From: Bacillus sp. 2205SS5-2 | GTDB taxonomy: Bacteria; Bacillota; Bacilli; Bacillales; Bacillaceae_K | DNA length: 64,000 nt | Reading direction: 5' to 3' | Assembly (NCBI RefSeq): GCF_037024155.1 | Contig: NZ_JAYKTS010000009.1 | Span: 1-64,000, forward strand | Shown: positions 47,399 to 56,711 of the stretch, piece after piece | Numbering within the stretch: the first letter of the stretch is position 1 | Layout: each line of letters begins with the position of its first letter | The notes under the pieces: model-generated | What the model saw: only the letters and a program-made list of their open reading frames with translations | Told to the model about the DNA's origin: nothing | Databases searched by the model: none | Position numbers and translations under genes: made by a program

Positions 47399-47941
47399 TT
47401 GGAACAATTTCATTCAACGACCATCTTTGCTGTTCAACACAAAGGGCAAAACGCCATGTCTGGTGATGGTCAAGTAACCTTTGGAAATGCAGTCGTGATG
47501 AAACATACAGCTAAAAAAGTTCGAAAACTGTTTAATGGAAAAGTAGTGGCTGGCTTTGCTGGTTCTGTCGCAGATGCATTTACGTTATTTGAAATGTTTG
47601 AAGGGAAATTAGAAGAATTTAACGGTAATATTCAACGAGCAGCAGTAGAGCTTGCCAAGCAGTGGAGAAGCGACAAAATGCTCCGTCAGCTAGAAGCGAT
47701 GCTGATTGTCATGAATGAAACGCATTTACTGCTCATATCCGGTACGGGTGAAGTCATCGAACCAGATGATGGCATATTAGCAATTGGCTCTGGAGGAAAT
47801 TATGCTCTCTCTGCAGGTCGAGCATTAAAACAACACGCAAGTGATCATCTTTCAGCGAAGGAAATTGCCGAAGCAGCCCTTGGCGTGGCGGCCGATATTT
47901 GTGTGTATACGAATCATAATATTATTGTAGAAGAACTATAA
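47399..47941 (+). CDS. hslV: ATP-dependent protease subunit HslV (ClpQ/CodW)
   Basis: HslV is the proteolytic barrel of the HslUV protease, related to proteasome beta subunits. The 180 residues show [46 protein letters not shown] and [16 protein letters not shown]. The only plausible start is TTG at 47399 after AGAGGAGGAATTC, giving [10 protein letters not shown]. The nucleophile should be the Thr of TTIF after removal of a six-residue leader; the second residue is Glu, not the Ser used in B. subtilis CodW. hslU follows 17 bp later. Confidence 0.93.
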   Translation: MEQFHSTTIFAVQHKGQNAMSGDGQVTFGNAVVMKHTAKKVRKLFNGKVVAGFAGSVADAFTLFEMFEGKLEEFNGNIQRAAVELAKQWRSDKMLRQLEAMLIVMNETHLLLISGTGEVIEPDDGILAIGSGGNYALSAGRALKQHASDHLSAKEIAEAALGVAADICVYTNHNIIVEEL

Positions 47942-47958
47942 TTTAAGGAGTGAGTGGA

Positions 47959-49365
47959 ATGAAGAATGAAATGAACTTAACTCCCCGTCAGATTGTGGAC
48001 CGTTTAGATCAGTATATTGTTGGTCAAAATGAAGCGAAGAAATCCGTTGCGGTTGCTTTACGTAATCGCTACAGAAGAAGTCGTCTTGACGAAAAACTTC
48101 AAGAAGAAATTCATCCCAAAAATATTTTAATGATTGGTCCAACTGGGGTAGGTAAAACGGAGATTGCCAGAAGAATGGCCAAGCTTGTGAGTGCCCCTTT
48201 CATTAAAGTAGAGGCGACGAAATTTACTGAAGTGGGCTATGTAGGCCGAGACGTTGAGTCCATGGTGAGAGATTTAGTTGAGACTTCTGTTCGATTAGTA
48301 AAAGAAGAAAAAATGCAAAGTGTCAAAGAACGAGCTGAGGAAAATGCCAATAAGCGGTTACTGGAATTAATAGTCCCGTCAGCTAAAAAGAGCACGAACA
48401 TCAAAAACCCTTTTGAAATGCTATTTGGTGGCAATCAACCTGATCAAGACTCTTCAGAAGAAACCAAAGAAGAATCAACGGTCTATGAACGCAGAAAAAC
48501 AGTGGAAGCTAAGCTGTTTAATGAAGAATTAGAAGAAGAATGGATTACGGTTGAAGTCGAGGAACAACAAGCATCTATGTTTGATATGCTCCAAGGATCT
48601 GGTATGGAACAAATGGGAATGAATATGCAGGATGCATTTAGTAACTTCATGCCTAAAAAGAAAAAAAAGCGCAAATTAAAAGTGAAAGATGCACGCAAAG
48701 TGTTAACCAGTGAAGAAGCCCAGAAGTTGATCGATATGGATGAGGTTACGTCAGAAGGAGTCAGACGAACAGAGCAGACTGGGATTATTTTTATTGATGA
48801 AATCGATAAAATTGCGAGCAAAAGCTCCTCCCAATCGTCAGCCGAGGTCTCTAGAGAAGGTGTTCAGCGCGATATTTTACCAATCGTTGAAGGGTCAACC
48901 GTCGTTACCAAGTACGGCTCTGTAAAAACCGATCATGTATTATTTATTGCCGCAGGTGCTTTTCATATTGCAAAACCGTCTGATTTAATCCCTGAACTTC
49001 AAGGACGATTCCCAATTCGGGTTGAGTTACAAAAGCTTTCTGTTGAAGATTTTGTTCGCATTCTTGTTGAGCCTGATAACGCAATAGTTAAACAATATAT
49101 TGCATTAATTGAAACGGAAGGTATACAAATTGAATTTTCTGACGAAGCTATTCGTAGAATGGCTGAAATTGCTTTTGATGTGAATCAAAATACAGATAAT
49201 ATAGGGGCAAGAAGATTACATACGATTATGGAAAAACTTCTTGAGGATCTTTCGTTCGAAGCGCCTGAAATAACGATGGAAAAAGTGGAAATCACTTCTA
49301 AATATGTGGATTCCAAGCTTGGCAAAATTTCTAAAAATAAGGATTTGAGTGAGTTTATTCTCTAG
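47959..49365 (+). CDS. hslU: ATP-dependent protease ATPase subunit HslU (ClpY)
   Basis: HslU is the AAA+ unfoldase that feeds substrates to HslV. The 468 residues carry [17 protein letters not shown], Walker [10 protein letters not shown] near 60-68, [14 protein letters not shown] near 92-105 (pore loop GYVG), an I domain (about 110-240), [10 protein letters not shown] Walker B near 277 and the C-terminal NIGARRLHT...LSEFIL, whose last residues activate HslV. I use ATG at 47959, 8 bp after AAGGAG, instead of the nearer GTG at 47950. Confidence 0.95.
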   Translation: MKNEMNLTPRQIVDRLDQYIVGQNEAKKSVAVALRNRYRRSRLDEKLQEEIHPKNILMIGPTGVGKTEIARRMAKLVSAPFIKVEATKFTEVGYVGRDVESMVRDLVETSVRLVKEEKMQSVKERAEENANKRLLELIVPSAKKSTNIKNPFEMLFGGNQPDQDSSEETKEESTVYERRKTVEAKLFNEELEEEWITVEVEEQQASMFDMLQGSGMEQMGMNMQDAFSNFMPKKKKKRKLKVKDARKVLTSEEAQKLIDMDEVTSEGVRRTEQTGIIFIDEIDKIASKSSSQSSAEVSREGVQRDILPIVEGSTVVTKYGSVKTDHVLFIAAGAFHIAKPSDLIPELQGRFPIRVELQKLSVEDFVRILVEPDNAIVKQYIALIETEGIQIEFSDEAIRRMAEIAFDVNQNTDNIGARRLHTIMEKLLEDLSFEAPEITMEKVEITSKYVDSKLGKISKNKDLSEFIL

Positions 49366-49368
49366 TTG

Positions 49369-49397
49369 TTTACAGGAAATGATACAGGGTATAAAAT
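49369..49397 (+). promoter_or_regulatory. sigma-A promoter before codY
   Basis: TTTACA (49369-49374), 17 bp, TAAAAT (49392-49397), 44 bp before the start, giving codY an own promoter in addition to operon readthrough. Confidence 0.62.
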
Positions 49398-49441
49398 ACA
49401 GATAAAATAGGATTTTAGATCGTTCTAGGAGGACAAGAATC

Positions 49442-50221
49442 ATGAATTTATTAAGTAAGACACGAAAAATTAACTCAATGCTACAGAACTCAGCTGGAAA
49501 ACCGGTGAATTTTAAAGAAATGTCTGAAACATTATCTACCGTCATTGAAGCGAATGTTTTCGTAGTGAGCAGAAGAGGAAAGTTATTAGGATTTGCTGTA
49601 AATCAACTCATTGAAAATGAGCGTATGAAGCAAATGTTAGAGGATCGTCAATTTCCTGAAGCGTACACAAAAAATTTATTCAATATTTCTGAGACATCAC
49701 CTAACCTTAATGTCGAGAGTGAATACACAGCCTTTCCAGTTGAAAATAAAGATTTGTTTAAAAATGGATTGACGACGATTGTACCAATTATTGGTGGGGG
49801 AGATCGTCTCGGTACCTTAATATTGGCCCGTTTAGAAGCGAGTTTTGAAGATGACGATTTAATTCTGGGTGAATACGGTGCGACAGTAGTTGGAATGGAG
49901 ATTTTAAGGGAAAAAGGGGAAGAAATCGAAGTAGAAGCTAGAAGTAAAGCAGTCGTGCAAATGGCGATTTCTTCTTTATCTTATAGTGAGCTAGAAGCAA
50001 TCGAACATATTTTTGAAGAATTGAATGGACATGAAGGATTACTTGTAGCCTCTAAAATTGCAGACCGAGTAGGAATTACCCGATCAGTGATTGTTAATGC
50101 CCTTCGAAAACTTGAGAGTGCAGGGGTTATTGAATCTCGTTCTTTAGGAATGAAAGGAACCTATATCAAAGTCTTAAATAACAAATTCTTAATCGAACTA
50201 GATAAACTAAAAACGAACTAA
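49442..50221 (+). CDS. codY: GTP-sensing pleiotropic transcriptional regulator CodY
   Basis: CodY represses and activates stationary-phase, nitrogen and motility genes depending on branched-chain amino acids and GTP. The 259 residues have an N-terminal GAF domain (about 1-155) for isoleucine/valine binding and a C-terminal winged helix with the [29 protein letters not shown] near 203-228. Length equals the family. The start follows CTAGGAGGAC. A strong terminator ends the xerC-hslV-hslU-codY unit. Confidence 0.96.
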   Translation: MNLLSKTRKINSMLQNSAGKPVNFKEMSETLSTVIEANVFVVSRRGKLLGFAVNQLIENERMKQMLEDRQFPEAYTKNLFNISETSPNLNVESEYTAFPVENKDLFKNGLTTIVPIIGGGDRLGTLILARLEASFEDDDLILGEYGATVVGMEILREKGEEIEVEARSKAVVQMAISSLSYSELEAIEHIFEELNGHEGLLVASKIADRVGITRSVIVNALRKLESAGVIESRSLGMKGTYIKVLNNKFLIELDKLKTN

Positions 50222-50236
50222 ATCTCGTTTAGTTTA

Positions 50237-50267
50237 AAAGGAGATGCTCCGTGCATCTCCTTTTTTT
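50237..50267 (+). terminator. rho-independent terminator after codY
   Basis: Perfect 11-bp stem AAAGGAGATGC, loop TCCGT, GCATCTCCTTT, then TTTT. Confidence 0.92.
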
Positions 50268-50303
50268 CTTGTTTTTAATTGAATGAACTTGGAAATTACA
50301 GGT

Positions 50304-50430
50304 GATAACTCTTTTGAGACTTTAGTTAAGGCGAGGGAGATGATGTGCCTGGGAAAGGGAAGTAAGAAAGAAGTAGCCATGTAATAACCATAAAGCCAGC
50401 AAAAATTTGGGGAATAAGAAAAGAGTTATC
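50304..50430. repeat. 12-bp inverted repeat, distant arms
   Basis: GATAACTCTTTT at 50304-50315 and its exact complement AAAAGAGTTATC at 50419-50430. Confidence 0.8.
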
Positions 50431-50692
50431 GTAGAATACATTTCCAAAAAAATACCATTGATGATAAAAAGTAGAGTGATACAATGAAATTACGGGGAAC
50501 CGATAAAAAATATATAGAAAAAAAGTCGAGAATTATCAATAAAGTATGGATTATGTCTTTATATGTAGTTAGCAGCTGTGATAATCTGTAAAAGTGGGTG
50601 TTTGTCTGAAGATGTCGAATTGATAAACTGTGACATTAATTACAGATAGATAAAATAGGCGAATATTCATAGAGGAATTAACAGTTTAGTCA

Positions 50693-50721
50693 TGGACAGT
50701 CAATTGTAATAACATTACAAT
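50693..50721 (+). promoter_or_regulatory. sigma-A promoter of the fla/che operon
   Basis: TGGACA (50693-50698), 17 bp, TACAAT (50716-50721). The hexamers equal those of the sucC promoter. The flgB start lies 72 bp downstream. Confidence 0.75.
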
Positions 50722-50739
50722 AGTTAGAGGGTTTTGAAT

Positions 50740-50754
50740 TATTTTGTCAAATTT
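50740..50754 (+). promoter_or_regulatory. possible CodY-binding box
   Basis: TATTTTGTCAAATTT matches 11 of 15 positions of the CodY motif AATTTTCWGAAAATT and lies about 12-26 bases after the expected transcription start. CodY is known to repress the B. subtilis fla/che promoter. Confidence 0.35.
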
Positions 50755-50793
50755 ACAATGATTTTGTCATTTTTTTGGAAAGAAGTGAAAATT

Positions 50794-51189
50794 TTGAAGT
50801 TATTTTCCAATACTTTTAATGTAATCGAACAGGGATTAAACTATTCCTCCTTAAAACAAAAAGCCATCGCTCAAAATATAGCTAACGTTGATACACCAAA
50901 CTACCAATCGACAGAAGTAAAATTTAAAGATCAATTAAATCAATCGATGAAACGATCATTTAACGAGGAAAGAACTCACACACGTCATATTCCAATTGAG
51001 GGTTATTCAACCGGTCAATCAACTTTTGCCAAAAAAAGCTCAGTTCAATATAACCATAATGGTAACGGAGTAGATATGGATAAAGAAATGGCAGATCTAG
51101 CTACAAACCAATTGTATTTCCACTCGTTAACTGAACAATTGAATCATCAATTTAAAAATATGCAAACCGTCATAAGAGGAGGGAGATAA
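50794..51189 (+). CDS. flgB: flagellar basal body rod protein FlgB
   Basis: FlgB is a proximal rod component, exported by the flagellar type III system. The 131 residues contain the family stretch AIAQNIANVDTPNYQ near 25-39 and the C-terminal NGNGVDMDKEMADLATNQLYF. I choose TTG at 50794, five bases after AAGAAGTGA, giving MKLFSNTFN; GTG at 50785 lies inside that ribosome site and earlier ATGs would give an unusual hydrophobic leader. It is the first gene of the operon. Confidence 0.92.
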   Translation: MKLFSNTFNVIEQGLNYSSLKQKAIAQNIANVDTPNYQSTEVKFKDQLNQSMKRSFNEERTHTRHIPIEGYSTGQSTFAKKSSVQYNHNGNGVDMDKEMADLATNQLYFHSLTEQLNHQFKNMQTVIRGGR

Positions 51190-51191
51190 TC

Positions 51192-51644
51192 ATGTCTATT
51201 TTTAATTCAATGAATTCTACAGCCTCTGCTTTAACAGCACAAAGATTAAGGATGGATGTGATTTCTTCTAATATGGCGAATGTGGACACCACTAGGGGGA
51301 AGTTAGTCGACGGAAAATGGCAACCGTATACCAGGAAATCGGTAGTGCTACAAGAAAATGCAGCTCGTTTTTCATCGTTTTTAGAGACAGCTCAAAATAG
51401 AAAAGGAACGAGCGGTGGTGTCAATGTTGCTCGTATAAAAGAAGATAACGAAACTCCCTTTAAAGTAGTGTATGACCCGACGCATCCTGATGCGGATAAA
51501 GATGGCTACATTAGTATGCCTAATGTAGATCCATTGAGAGAAATGACAGACCTCATTTCTGCCACTCGCTCGTATGAAGCAAACGTAACTGTTTTTAATG
51601 CTAATAAATCACTGTTAATGAAATCTTTAGAAATTGGTAGATAA
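51192..51644 (+). CDS. flgC: flagellar basal body rod protein FlgC
   Basis: FlgC is a proximal rod protein. The 150 residues have the N-terminal rod motif LRMDVISSNMANVDTTRG near 18-35, the middle segment YDPTHPDADKDGYISMPNV near 92-110, and the C-terminal NVTVFNANKSLLMKSLEIGR heptad helix, all typical. It is separated from flgB by two bases and starts after AGAGGAGGGAG. Confidence 0.95.
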   Translation: MSIFNSMNSTASALTAQRLRMDVISSNMANVDTTRGKLVDGKWQPYTRKSVVLQENAARFSSFLETAQNRKGTSGGVNVARIKEDNETPFKVVYDPTHPDADKDGYISMPNVDPLREMTDLISATRSYEANVTVFNANKSLLMKSLEIGR

Positions 51645-51655
51645 GGAGAATCATC

Positions 51656-51964
51656 ATGTCCTTCAATCAAATACATTCGGTAAGCCAATCACTTTTTAGT
51701 CCGTCAACCGAAAAAGAAGTGAAAACAAGTCCCTATCAATCGCAACAAAATTTTGCAACTTTTTTAAAACAGTCATTAAATGAAGTGAGCAAAGTAGAGC
51801 ATCAGTCTCATGTAATGACGGAAAAGCTTGTCAAAGGGGAAGATGTGGATTTGCATCAAGTAATGATATCTGCACAGAAGGCAAGTATCTCTTTGCAAAC
51901 GACAGTAGAACTCCGAAATAAGGTCGTAGAAGCCTATCAAGAAGTAATGAGGATGCAGATGTAG
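51656..51964 (+). CDS. fliE: flagellar hook-basal body complex protein FliE
   Basis: FliE joins the MS ring to the rod. The 102 residues show FATFLKQSLNEVSKVEHQS near 36-54 and the C-terminal core DLHQVMISAQKASISLQTTVELRNKVVEAYQEVMRMQM (quoted here only in its outline: D-L-H-Q-V-M to the final M-Q-M). Length and position after flgC are standard. The start follows AAGGAGAATC. Confidence 0.94.
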   Translation: MSFNQIHSVSQSLFSPSTEKEVKTSPYQSQQNFATFLKQSLNEVSKVEHQSHVMTEKLVKGEDVDLHQVMISAQKASISLQTTVELRNKVVEAYQEVMRMQM

Positions 51965-52017
51965 AGGCTGAGGTTACTTTCTGCCAATCGATGACGGAAT
52001 AGCCGAGGGGGTACTAA

Positions 52018-53601
52018 ATGAATGAAACATTATTGAAGCTTAAAGACAAAAGTATGGCATTTTGGGGTTCCAAGTCAAAGAAGCAAAAATTAATTATGGG
52101 TATCGCCGTTGGTGTTTCCATTCTAGCCATATTTTTAACAAGTTTTTTCGCAACTCAAACAACACTTGAACCATTATATAAAAACTTAACGCCTTCTGAA
52201 ACCGGCACAATTAAAGAGAGTTTGGATTCAAGAGGTATCAATTCGCAAATATCCGACGGTGGTACTACCATTATGGTTCCAAGAGAGATGGTGGATACGC
52301 TAAAGGTAGAATTGGCAGCTGATGGAATTCCTAAATCTGGAAGCATTGATTATTCATTTTTTAGTCAAAATGCAGGTTTTGGGATGACGGACAATGAATT
52401 TAATGTACTTAAATTAGATGCTATGCAAACGGAATTAGCTGAATTAATGAAAGGAATTGATGGAGTTCAAGATGCAAAAGTAATGATTACTTTACCAGAA
52501 GCAGGGATTTTCGTTGCTGACACAGGAAAAGACGCATCAGCCTCCATCGTTTTAAACACGCTTCCGGGACAAATTTTTGAAGAAAAACAGATCGCAGCTT
52601 TGTATCACTTAGTCTCGAAAAGTGTGCCAAACCTTCCTACAGATAATATCGTCATTATGAACCAATTTTTTGAGTACTTTGAACTAAATAATTTCAAAAA
52701 AAAATCCATTGCAGGAAGTTTCACTGAACAAATGGACATCAAACAAAAAATTGAACGAGACCTTCAGAGGCAAGTACAAAATATGCTTGGCACATTAATT
52801 GGGTTTGATAAGGTTGTCGTGTCAGTAACTGCAGATGTTGATTTTAAGCAGGAGAATCGGAAAGAAGATCTTGTTGTCCCAGTTGATGAAGAAAATAATG
52901 AAGGAATTGCGCTTAGCGCACAAAGGATATCAGAGACGTATACAGGAAATGGAGACGGAGCTATTGGGGTACCAGCCGCTGAAGATCCTGCCGATTCACT
53001 TGGTAGTTCTTACATTGAAGGAACTTCCGGGAACGGAGACTATGAACGTGTAGAAGAAACAATTAATAACGAAGTAAATCGTATCCGCAAAGAAATCGTT
53101 GAGAGCCCATACAAAATCAGAGATTTGGGAATTCAAGTGATGGTAGAACCGCCAAATCCTGATGATTTAAATTCACTCTCTGAAGAGAGCAAAAATGATA
53201 TAAGTAAAATCCTCTCAACCATTGTTCGTACATCTATTGATAAAAATGTGGGAACAGATATCTCAGATGAAGCGATTCAAGATAAAATTATCGTTTCTGT
53301 TCAGCGTTTTAACGGGAAAATGGAGTTTGCCGAAGCGAAAATTTCGTCAATTCCTTGGTGGATTTATGTAATTGGCGGCATTTTGTTTGTTGTTATTATT
53401 TTATTGATTATCATGATGCTTCGTTCTCGCAAGAATAAAGAAGTTGTTTTAGAAAGTGAACCAGAAGCCGTTACCCTTCCTGATGTGAACAATAGCCAAG
53501 AAACGGAAGGATCACTGAGAAGAAAGCAACTTGAAAAAATGGCCAAAGATAAACCTGAAGAATTTGCTAAGTTGTTACGAACTTGGTTAGCTGAAGATTA
53601 G
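52018..53601 (+). CDS. fliF: flagellar M-ring protein FliF
   Basis: FliF forms the MS ring in the cytoplasmic membrane around the export gate. The 527 residues have two membrane helices, near 25-47 (KLIMGIAVGVSILAIFLTSF) and near 445-465 (WWIYVIGGILFVVIILLIIM), flanking a large extracytoplasmic region with YscJ/FliF ring-building motifs (PLYKNLTPSE, ITLPEAGIFV, ASASIVLNT), and a short C-terminal cytosolic tail that binds FliG. It starts after CGAGGGGGT, 53 bp after fliE. Confidence 0.95.
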   Translation: MNETLLKLKDKSMAFWGSKSKKQKLIMGIAVGVSILAIFLTSFFATQTTLEPLYKNLTPSETGTIKESLDSRGINSQISDGGTTIMVPREMVDTLKVELAADGIPKSGSIDYSFFSQNAGFGMTDNEFNVLKLDAMQTELAELMKGIDGVQDAKVMITLPEAGIFVADTGKDASASIVLNTLPGQIFEEKQIAALYHLVSKSVPNLPTDNIVIMNQFFEYFELNNFKKKSIAGSFTEQMDIKQKIERDLQRQVQNMLGTLIGFDKVVVSVTADVDFKQENRKEDLVVPVDEENNEGIALSAQRISETYTGNGDGAIGVPAAEDPADSLGSSYIEGTSGNGDYERVEETINNEVNRIRKEIVESPYKIRDLGIQVMVEPPNPDDLNSLSEESKNDISKILSTIVRTSIDKNVGTDISDEAIQDKIIVSVQRFNGKMEFAEAKISSIPWWIYVIGGILFVVIILLIIMMLRSRKNKEVVLESEPEAVTLPDVNNSQETEGSLRRKQLEKMAKDKPEEFAKLLRTWLAED

Positions 53602-53612
53602 GAGGAGAGAGC

Positions 53613-54623
53613 ATGAGTAGAGAAAAACCACTAACGGGAAAGCAAAAAGCTGCTGTTCTCCTCATATCATTAGGTCCAGATGTTGCTTCATCTATTTATA
53701 AGCACTTGTCTGAAGAAGAAATTGAAAAATTAACACTTGAAATATCTGGTGTGAAAAAGGTTGAGTCAGCCGCAAAGCAAGATATATTAGAAGAGTTTCA
53801 TAGTATTGCTCTGGCGCAAGATTTTATCAGTCAAGGTGGAATTGGATATGCAAAAACGATACTAGAAAAAGCCCTTGGTCCGGAACAGGCAACGAGCATC
53901 ATCAATCGATTGACCTCATCATTACAAGTGAAACCTTTTGATTTTGCTAGAAAAGCAGACTCAGCTCAAATATTAAACTTTATTCAAAATGAACATCCTC
54001 AAACTATTGCGCTAATTCTGTCCTATTTAGACCCCCAACAAGCGGGTCAAATCTTATCAGAATTGCCGCAAGAGGTTCAAGCGGATATTGCAAGAAGGAT
54101 TGCCCTTATGGATAGTACGTCCCCTGAGGTTATTAGCGAAGTCGAAGCGATTCTTGAAAGGAAGCTTTCTGCAACTGTTACTCAAGACTATACCCAAACA
54201 GGTGGCGTTGAGACGGTTGTTGAAGTCCTCAATGGTGTCGACCGAAGTACTGAAAAAACCATTTTAGATGCTTTAGAAATTCAGGACCCTGAATTGGCAG
54301 AAGAAATTAAAAAGAGAATGTTTGTTTTTGAAGATATAGTTACCTTGGATAACCGAGCCATTCAGCGAGTCATCCGAGATTGTGAAAATGAAGATTTACT
54401 TCTTTCACTAAAAGTTTCAAGTGAAGAAGTTAAAGAGGTAGTCTATAAAAATCTTTCTAAGCGGATGGTTGATAGCTTTAAAGAGGAGATGGAGCTCATG
54501 GGTCCAGTTCGACTTCGAGATGTTGAAGATGCTCAGTCCCGAATTGTCGGCACGATCCGACGACTGGAAGATTCTGGAGAAATCATTATTGCTCGCGGTG
54601 GAGGAGATGATATCATTGTCTAG
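53613..54623 (+). CDS. fliG: flagellar motor switch protein FliG
   Basis: FliG sits on the MS ring and converts stator ion flow into rotation and switching. The 336 residues show GKQKAAVLLISLGPDVAS at the start, EHPQTIALILSYL near 129-141 (with EHPQTIA motif), a middle domain, and the C-terminal torque domain with VFEDIVTLDNRAIQRVIRD near 233. It starts 11 bp after fliF (GGAGGAGAGAG). Its end overlaps fliH by 8 bp. Confidence 0.95.
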   Translation: MSREKPLTGKQKAAVLLISLGPDVASSIYKHLSEEEIEKLTLEISGVKKVESAAKQDILEEFHSIALAQDFISQGGIGYAKTILEKALGPEQATSIINRLTSSLQVKPFDFARKADSAQILNFIQNEHPQTIALILSYLDPQQAGQILSELPQEVQADIARRIALMDSTSPEVISEVEAILERKLSATVTQDYTQTGGVETVVEVLNGVDRSTEKTILDALEIQDPELAEEIKKRMFVFEDIVTLDNRAIQRVIRDCENEDLLLSLKVSSEEVKEVVYKNLSKRMVDSFKEEMELMGPVRLRDVEDAQSRIVGTIRRLEDSGEIIIARGGGDDIIV

Positions 54624-55380
54624 AATTTTTAAATCTCGACAAACATCTCCCACTCCCGAAACAACAAGAGAAATCGGTCTGAAAGTCCTTCCTTCCTTCT
54701 TCTCACAGGAAGAGGATAAAGCTCAGCCAGAACTAGAAAACCGACATGTAGACGTTTTGAAAGAAGCAAATCAAGAAGCTCACCGGATAGTAGAAGAAGC
54801 GAATATGCAAAGGATTTCACTTAGTGAAGAGATAGAAATTGAAAAGCAGGAGTTTCAGCAATTTAAACAAGCTACCCTCGAAGAAGCACGGACTAAAGGG
54901 TATGAAGCAGGTTTTCAACAAGGGTATGTAGAGAGCGTTCAAAAACACACAGAACTCATCCAGGAAGCTCAATCAATAATTGAATCGTCAAAGGAAGAAT
55001 ACCTTCGTCAGATTCAAGTAGCTGAAAAATTAATTTTAACTTTAGGTATGAAAAGTGCTGAGAAAATTTTAGGTAAAACCCTAAAAGAAGAACCAGAGGC
55101 TTTTCTTTCTATTGTGAAACGGGGCATAAAAGAAGCTATAGAGATGAAGGAAATTCAAATTCATGTTCATCCAACTAATCATGCGCTCTTAATGGGGTAC
55201 AGTGAAGAAATCCGTAAATTGATTCCTCCCAATACCTTGTATTATTTGTATCCAAATGAAGATTTGACAGAAACTGAATGCTACATTGATTCCAATCAGG
55301 GTAGAATCATCGTTAGTGTCGACAGCCAGTTGCAACAATTGCAAGCTAAACTTGTTGAGCTACTTGAAGGGGGCTCATGA
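54616..55380 (+). CDS. fliH: flagellar assembly protein FliH
   Basis: FliH binds and regulates the export ATPase FliI. The 254 residues have a variable N-terminus, a charged coiled coil (about 45-130) with alanine/glutamate repeats, and a C-terminal domain resembling the peripheral stalk of rotary ATPases. I choose TTG at 54616, 9 bases after GGAGGAG, which gives MSRIFKSRQ; ATG at 54607 sits directly on that ribosome site, and earlier ATGs are inside fliG. The stop overlaps fliI by 4 bp. Confidence 0.9.
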   Translation: MSRIFKSRQTSPTPETTREIGLKVLPSFFSQEEDKAQPELENRHVDVLKEANQEAHRIVEEANMQRISLSEEIEIEKQEFQQFKQATLEEARTKGYEAGFQQGYVESVQKHTELIQEAQSIIESSKEEYLRQIQVAEKLILTLGMKSAEKILGKTLKEEPEAFLSIVKRGIKEAIEMKEIQIHVHPTNHALLMGYSEEIRKLIPPNTLYYLYPNEDLTETECYIDSNQGRIIVSVDSQLQQLQAKLVELLEGGS

Positions 55381-56711
55381 TGAAATTAGAGCATCTTGTA
55401 GAAGAAATCGAAGCGCAAGATACGTATAAACGCTTTGGTAAAGTTAAACGAGTGATCGGCTTAATGATTGAGTCGCAAGGTCCTGAAAGTGCAATTGGCG
55501 AAGTGTGTTTTATTCATCTCAAAGGAAAAGCGCTTCGTCCAGCCAACAAAATCATGGCGGAAGTGGTCGGATTTAATGAGGACTCTGTGCTTTTGATGCC
55601 CTATTCGAATGTAAGTGACATATCATCTGGATCCCTAGTCGAAGCGACAGGAAATCCGCTCGAAATTAAAGTAGGCATGCCTTTAATTGGTCAAGTACTT
55701 GACTCGTTAGGGCAACCAATGACAGAAAATCAATTACCAAAGGGCCTAACGACGACGGCGACAGATCGTTTCCCGCCCAATCCGTTAAGTCGACCCCCGA
55801 TTGATGAGAAAATGGAGGTAGGAGTTCGAACCATTGATTCAATGTTAACAGTTGGTAAGGGGCAAAGGGTGGGCATTTTTGCTGGTAGTGGGGTAGGGAA
55901 AAGCACCTTACTTGGCATGATTGCCAGAAATACAAATGCGGACTTAAATGTAATAGCTTTGATCGGGGAACGTGGTAGAGAAGTCCGTGAATTCATTGAA
56001 AGAGATTTAGGGGAAGAAGGGCTAAAAAAGTCCATTGTGATTGCAGCAACTTCTGATCAGCCTGCGTTGATGAGGATTAAAGGAGCTTTTACGGCCACGG
56101 CTGTCGCTGAATATTTCCGAGATAAAGGACTTAATGTCATGCTCATGATGGACTCTGTAACCCGTGTGGCTATGGCTCAAAGGGAAATAGGTCTTGCTGC
56201 TGGTGAACCTCCAGCTACAAAAGGTTATACTCCGTCAGTTTTTGCGATATTACCTAAGTTATTAGAACGGACGGGGACAAATGAGCATGGAAGTATTACA
56301 GCGTTTTATACGGTGCTTGTTGACGGAGATGATATGAATGAACCAATCGCAGATACCGTACGTGGAATTTTAGATGGTCATATCGTCTTGGATCGTAACA
56401 TAGCCAATAAAGGTCAGTTTCCCGCAATCAATGTGCTGAAAAGTGTCAGTCGATTAATGAATCACTTAGCCGAGCCCCTCCATTCAGATGGTGCAAGTCG
56501 AATTCGTGATTTATTGAGTACGTATCATCATTCGGAGGACTTAATCAGCATCGGTGCATATAAACGAGGAACCTCCAAAGATATAGATGAAGCGATCGCA
56601 TTTTATCCGAAAATTTTAACGTTCTTGAAGCAGGGAACACATGAAAAAATTTCAATGGAAGAGAGTATCCTTTCCTTGATTCACTTAGCCGAAAAGGGTG
56701 ACAATTTATGA
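55377..56711 (+). CDS. fliI: flagellum-specific ATP synthase FliI
   Basis: FliI is the hexameric ATPase of the flagellar type III export apparatus, related to F1 beta. The 444 residues include Walker A GIFAGSGVGKSTLLG near 164-178, GERGREVREFIE near 193, Walker B VMLMMDSVTRVAMAQRE near 249 and the family AAGEPPATKGYTPSVF. Two ATGs (55377, 55380) are possible after AAGGGGGC; both give almost the same protein. It overlaps fliH and fliJ by 4 bp each. Confidence 0.95.
   Translation: MMKLEHLVEEIEAQDTYKRFGKVKRVIGLMIESQGPESAIGEVCFIHLKGKALRPANKIMAEVVGFNEDSVLLMPYSNVSDISSGSLVEATGNPLEIKVGMPLIGQVLDSLGQPMTENQLPKGLTTTATDRFPPNPLSRPPIDEKMEVGVRTIDSMLTVGKGQRVGIFAGSGVGKSTLLGMIARNTNADLNVIALIGERGREVREFIERDLGEEGLKKSIVIAATSDQPALMRIKGAFTATAVAEYFRDKGLNVMLMMDSVTRVAMAQREIGLAAGEPPATKGYTPSVFAILPKLLERTGTNEHGSITAFYTVLVDGDDMNEPIADTVRGILDGHIVLDRNIANKGQFPAINVLKSVSRLMNHLAEPLHSDGASRIRDLLSTYHHSEDLISIGAYKRGTSKDIDEAIAFYPKILTFLKQGTHEKISMEESILSLIHLAEKGDNL

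Larger units (their letters stand above)
50222..50793. other. codY-flgB intergenic region
   Basis: Holds the codY terminator, a 12-bp inverted repeat with arms 103 bp apart (50304-50315 and 50419-50430), a 69-codon start-less hydrophobic open frame on the minus strand (50532-50326), the sigma-A promoter of the flagellar operon and a CodY-like box. No intact gene and no convincing sigma-D promoter were found. Confidence 0.6.

Noticed and set aside
50497-50508. ACCGATAA as sigma-D -10 (GCCGATAT-like) before flgB
   Set aside because: No TAAA element at 14-16 bp upstream; a second GGCGAATAT at 50658-50666 also lacks correct spacing.
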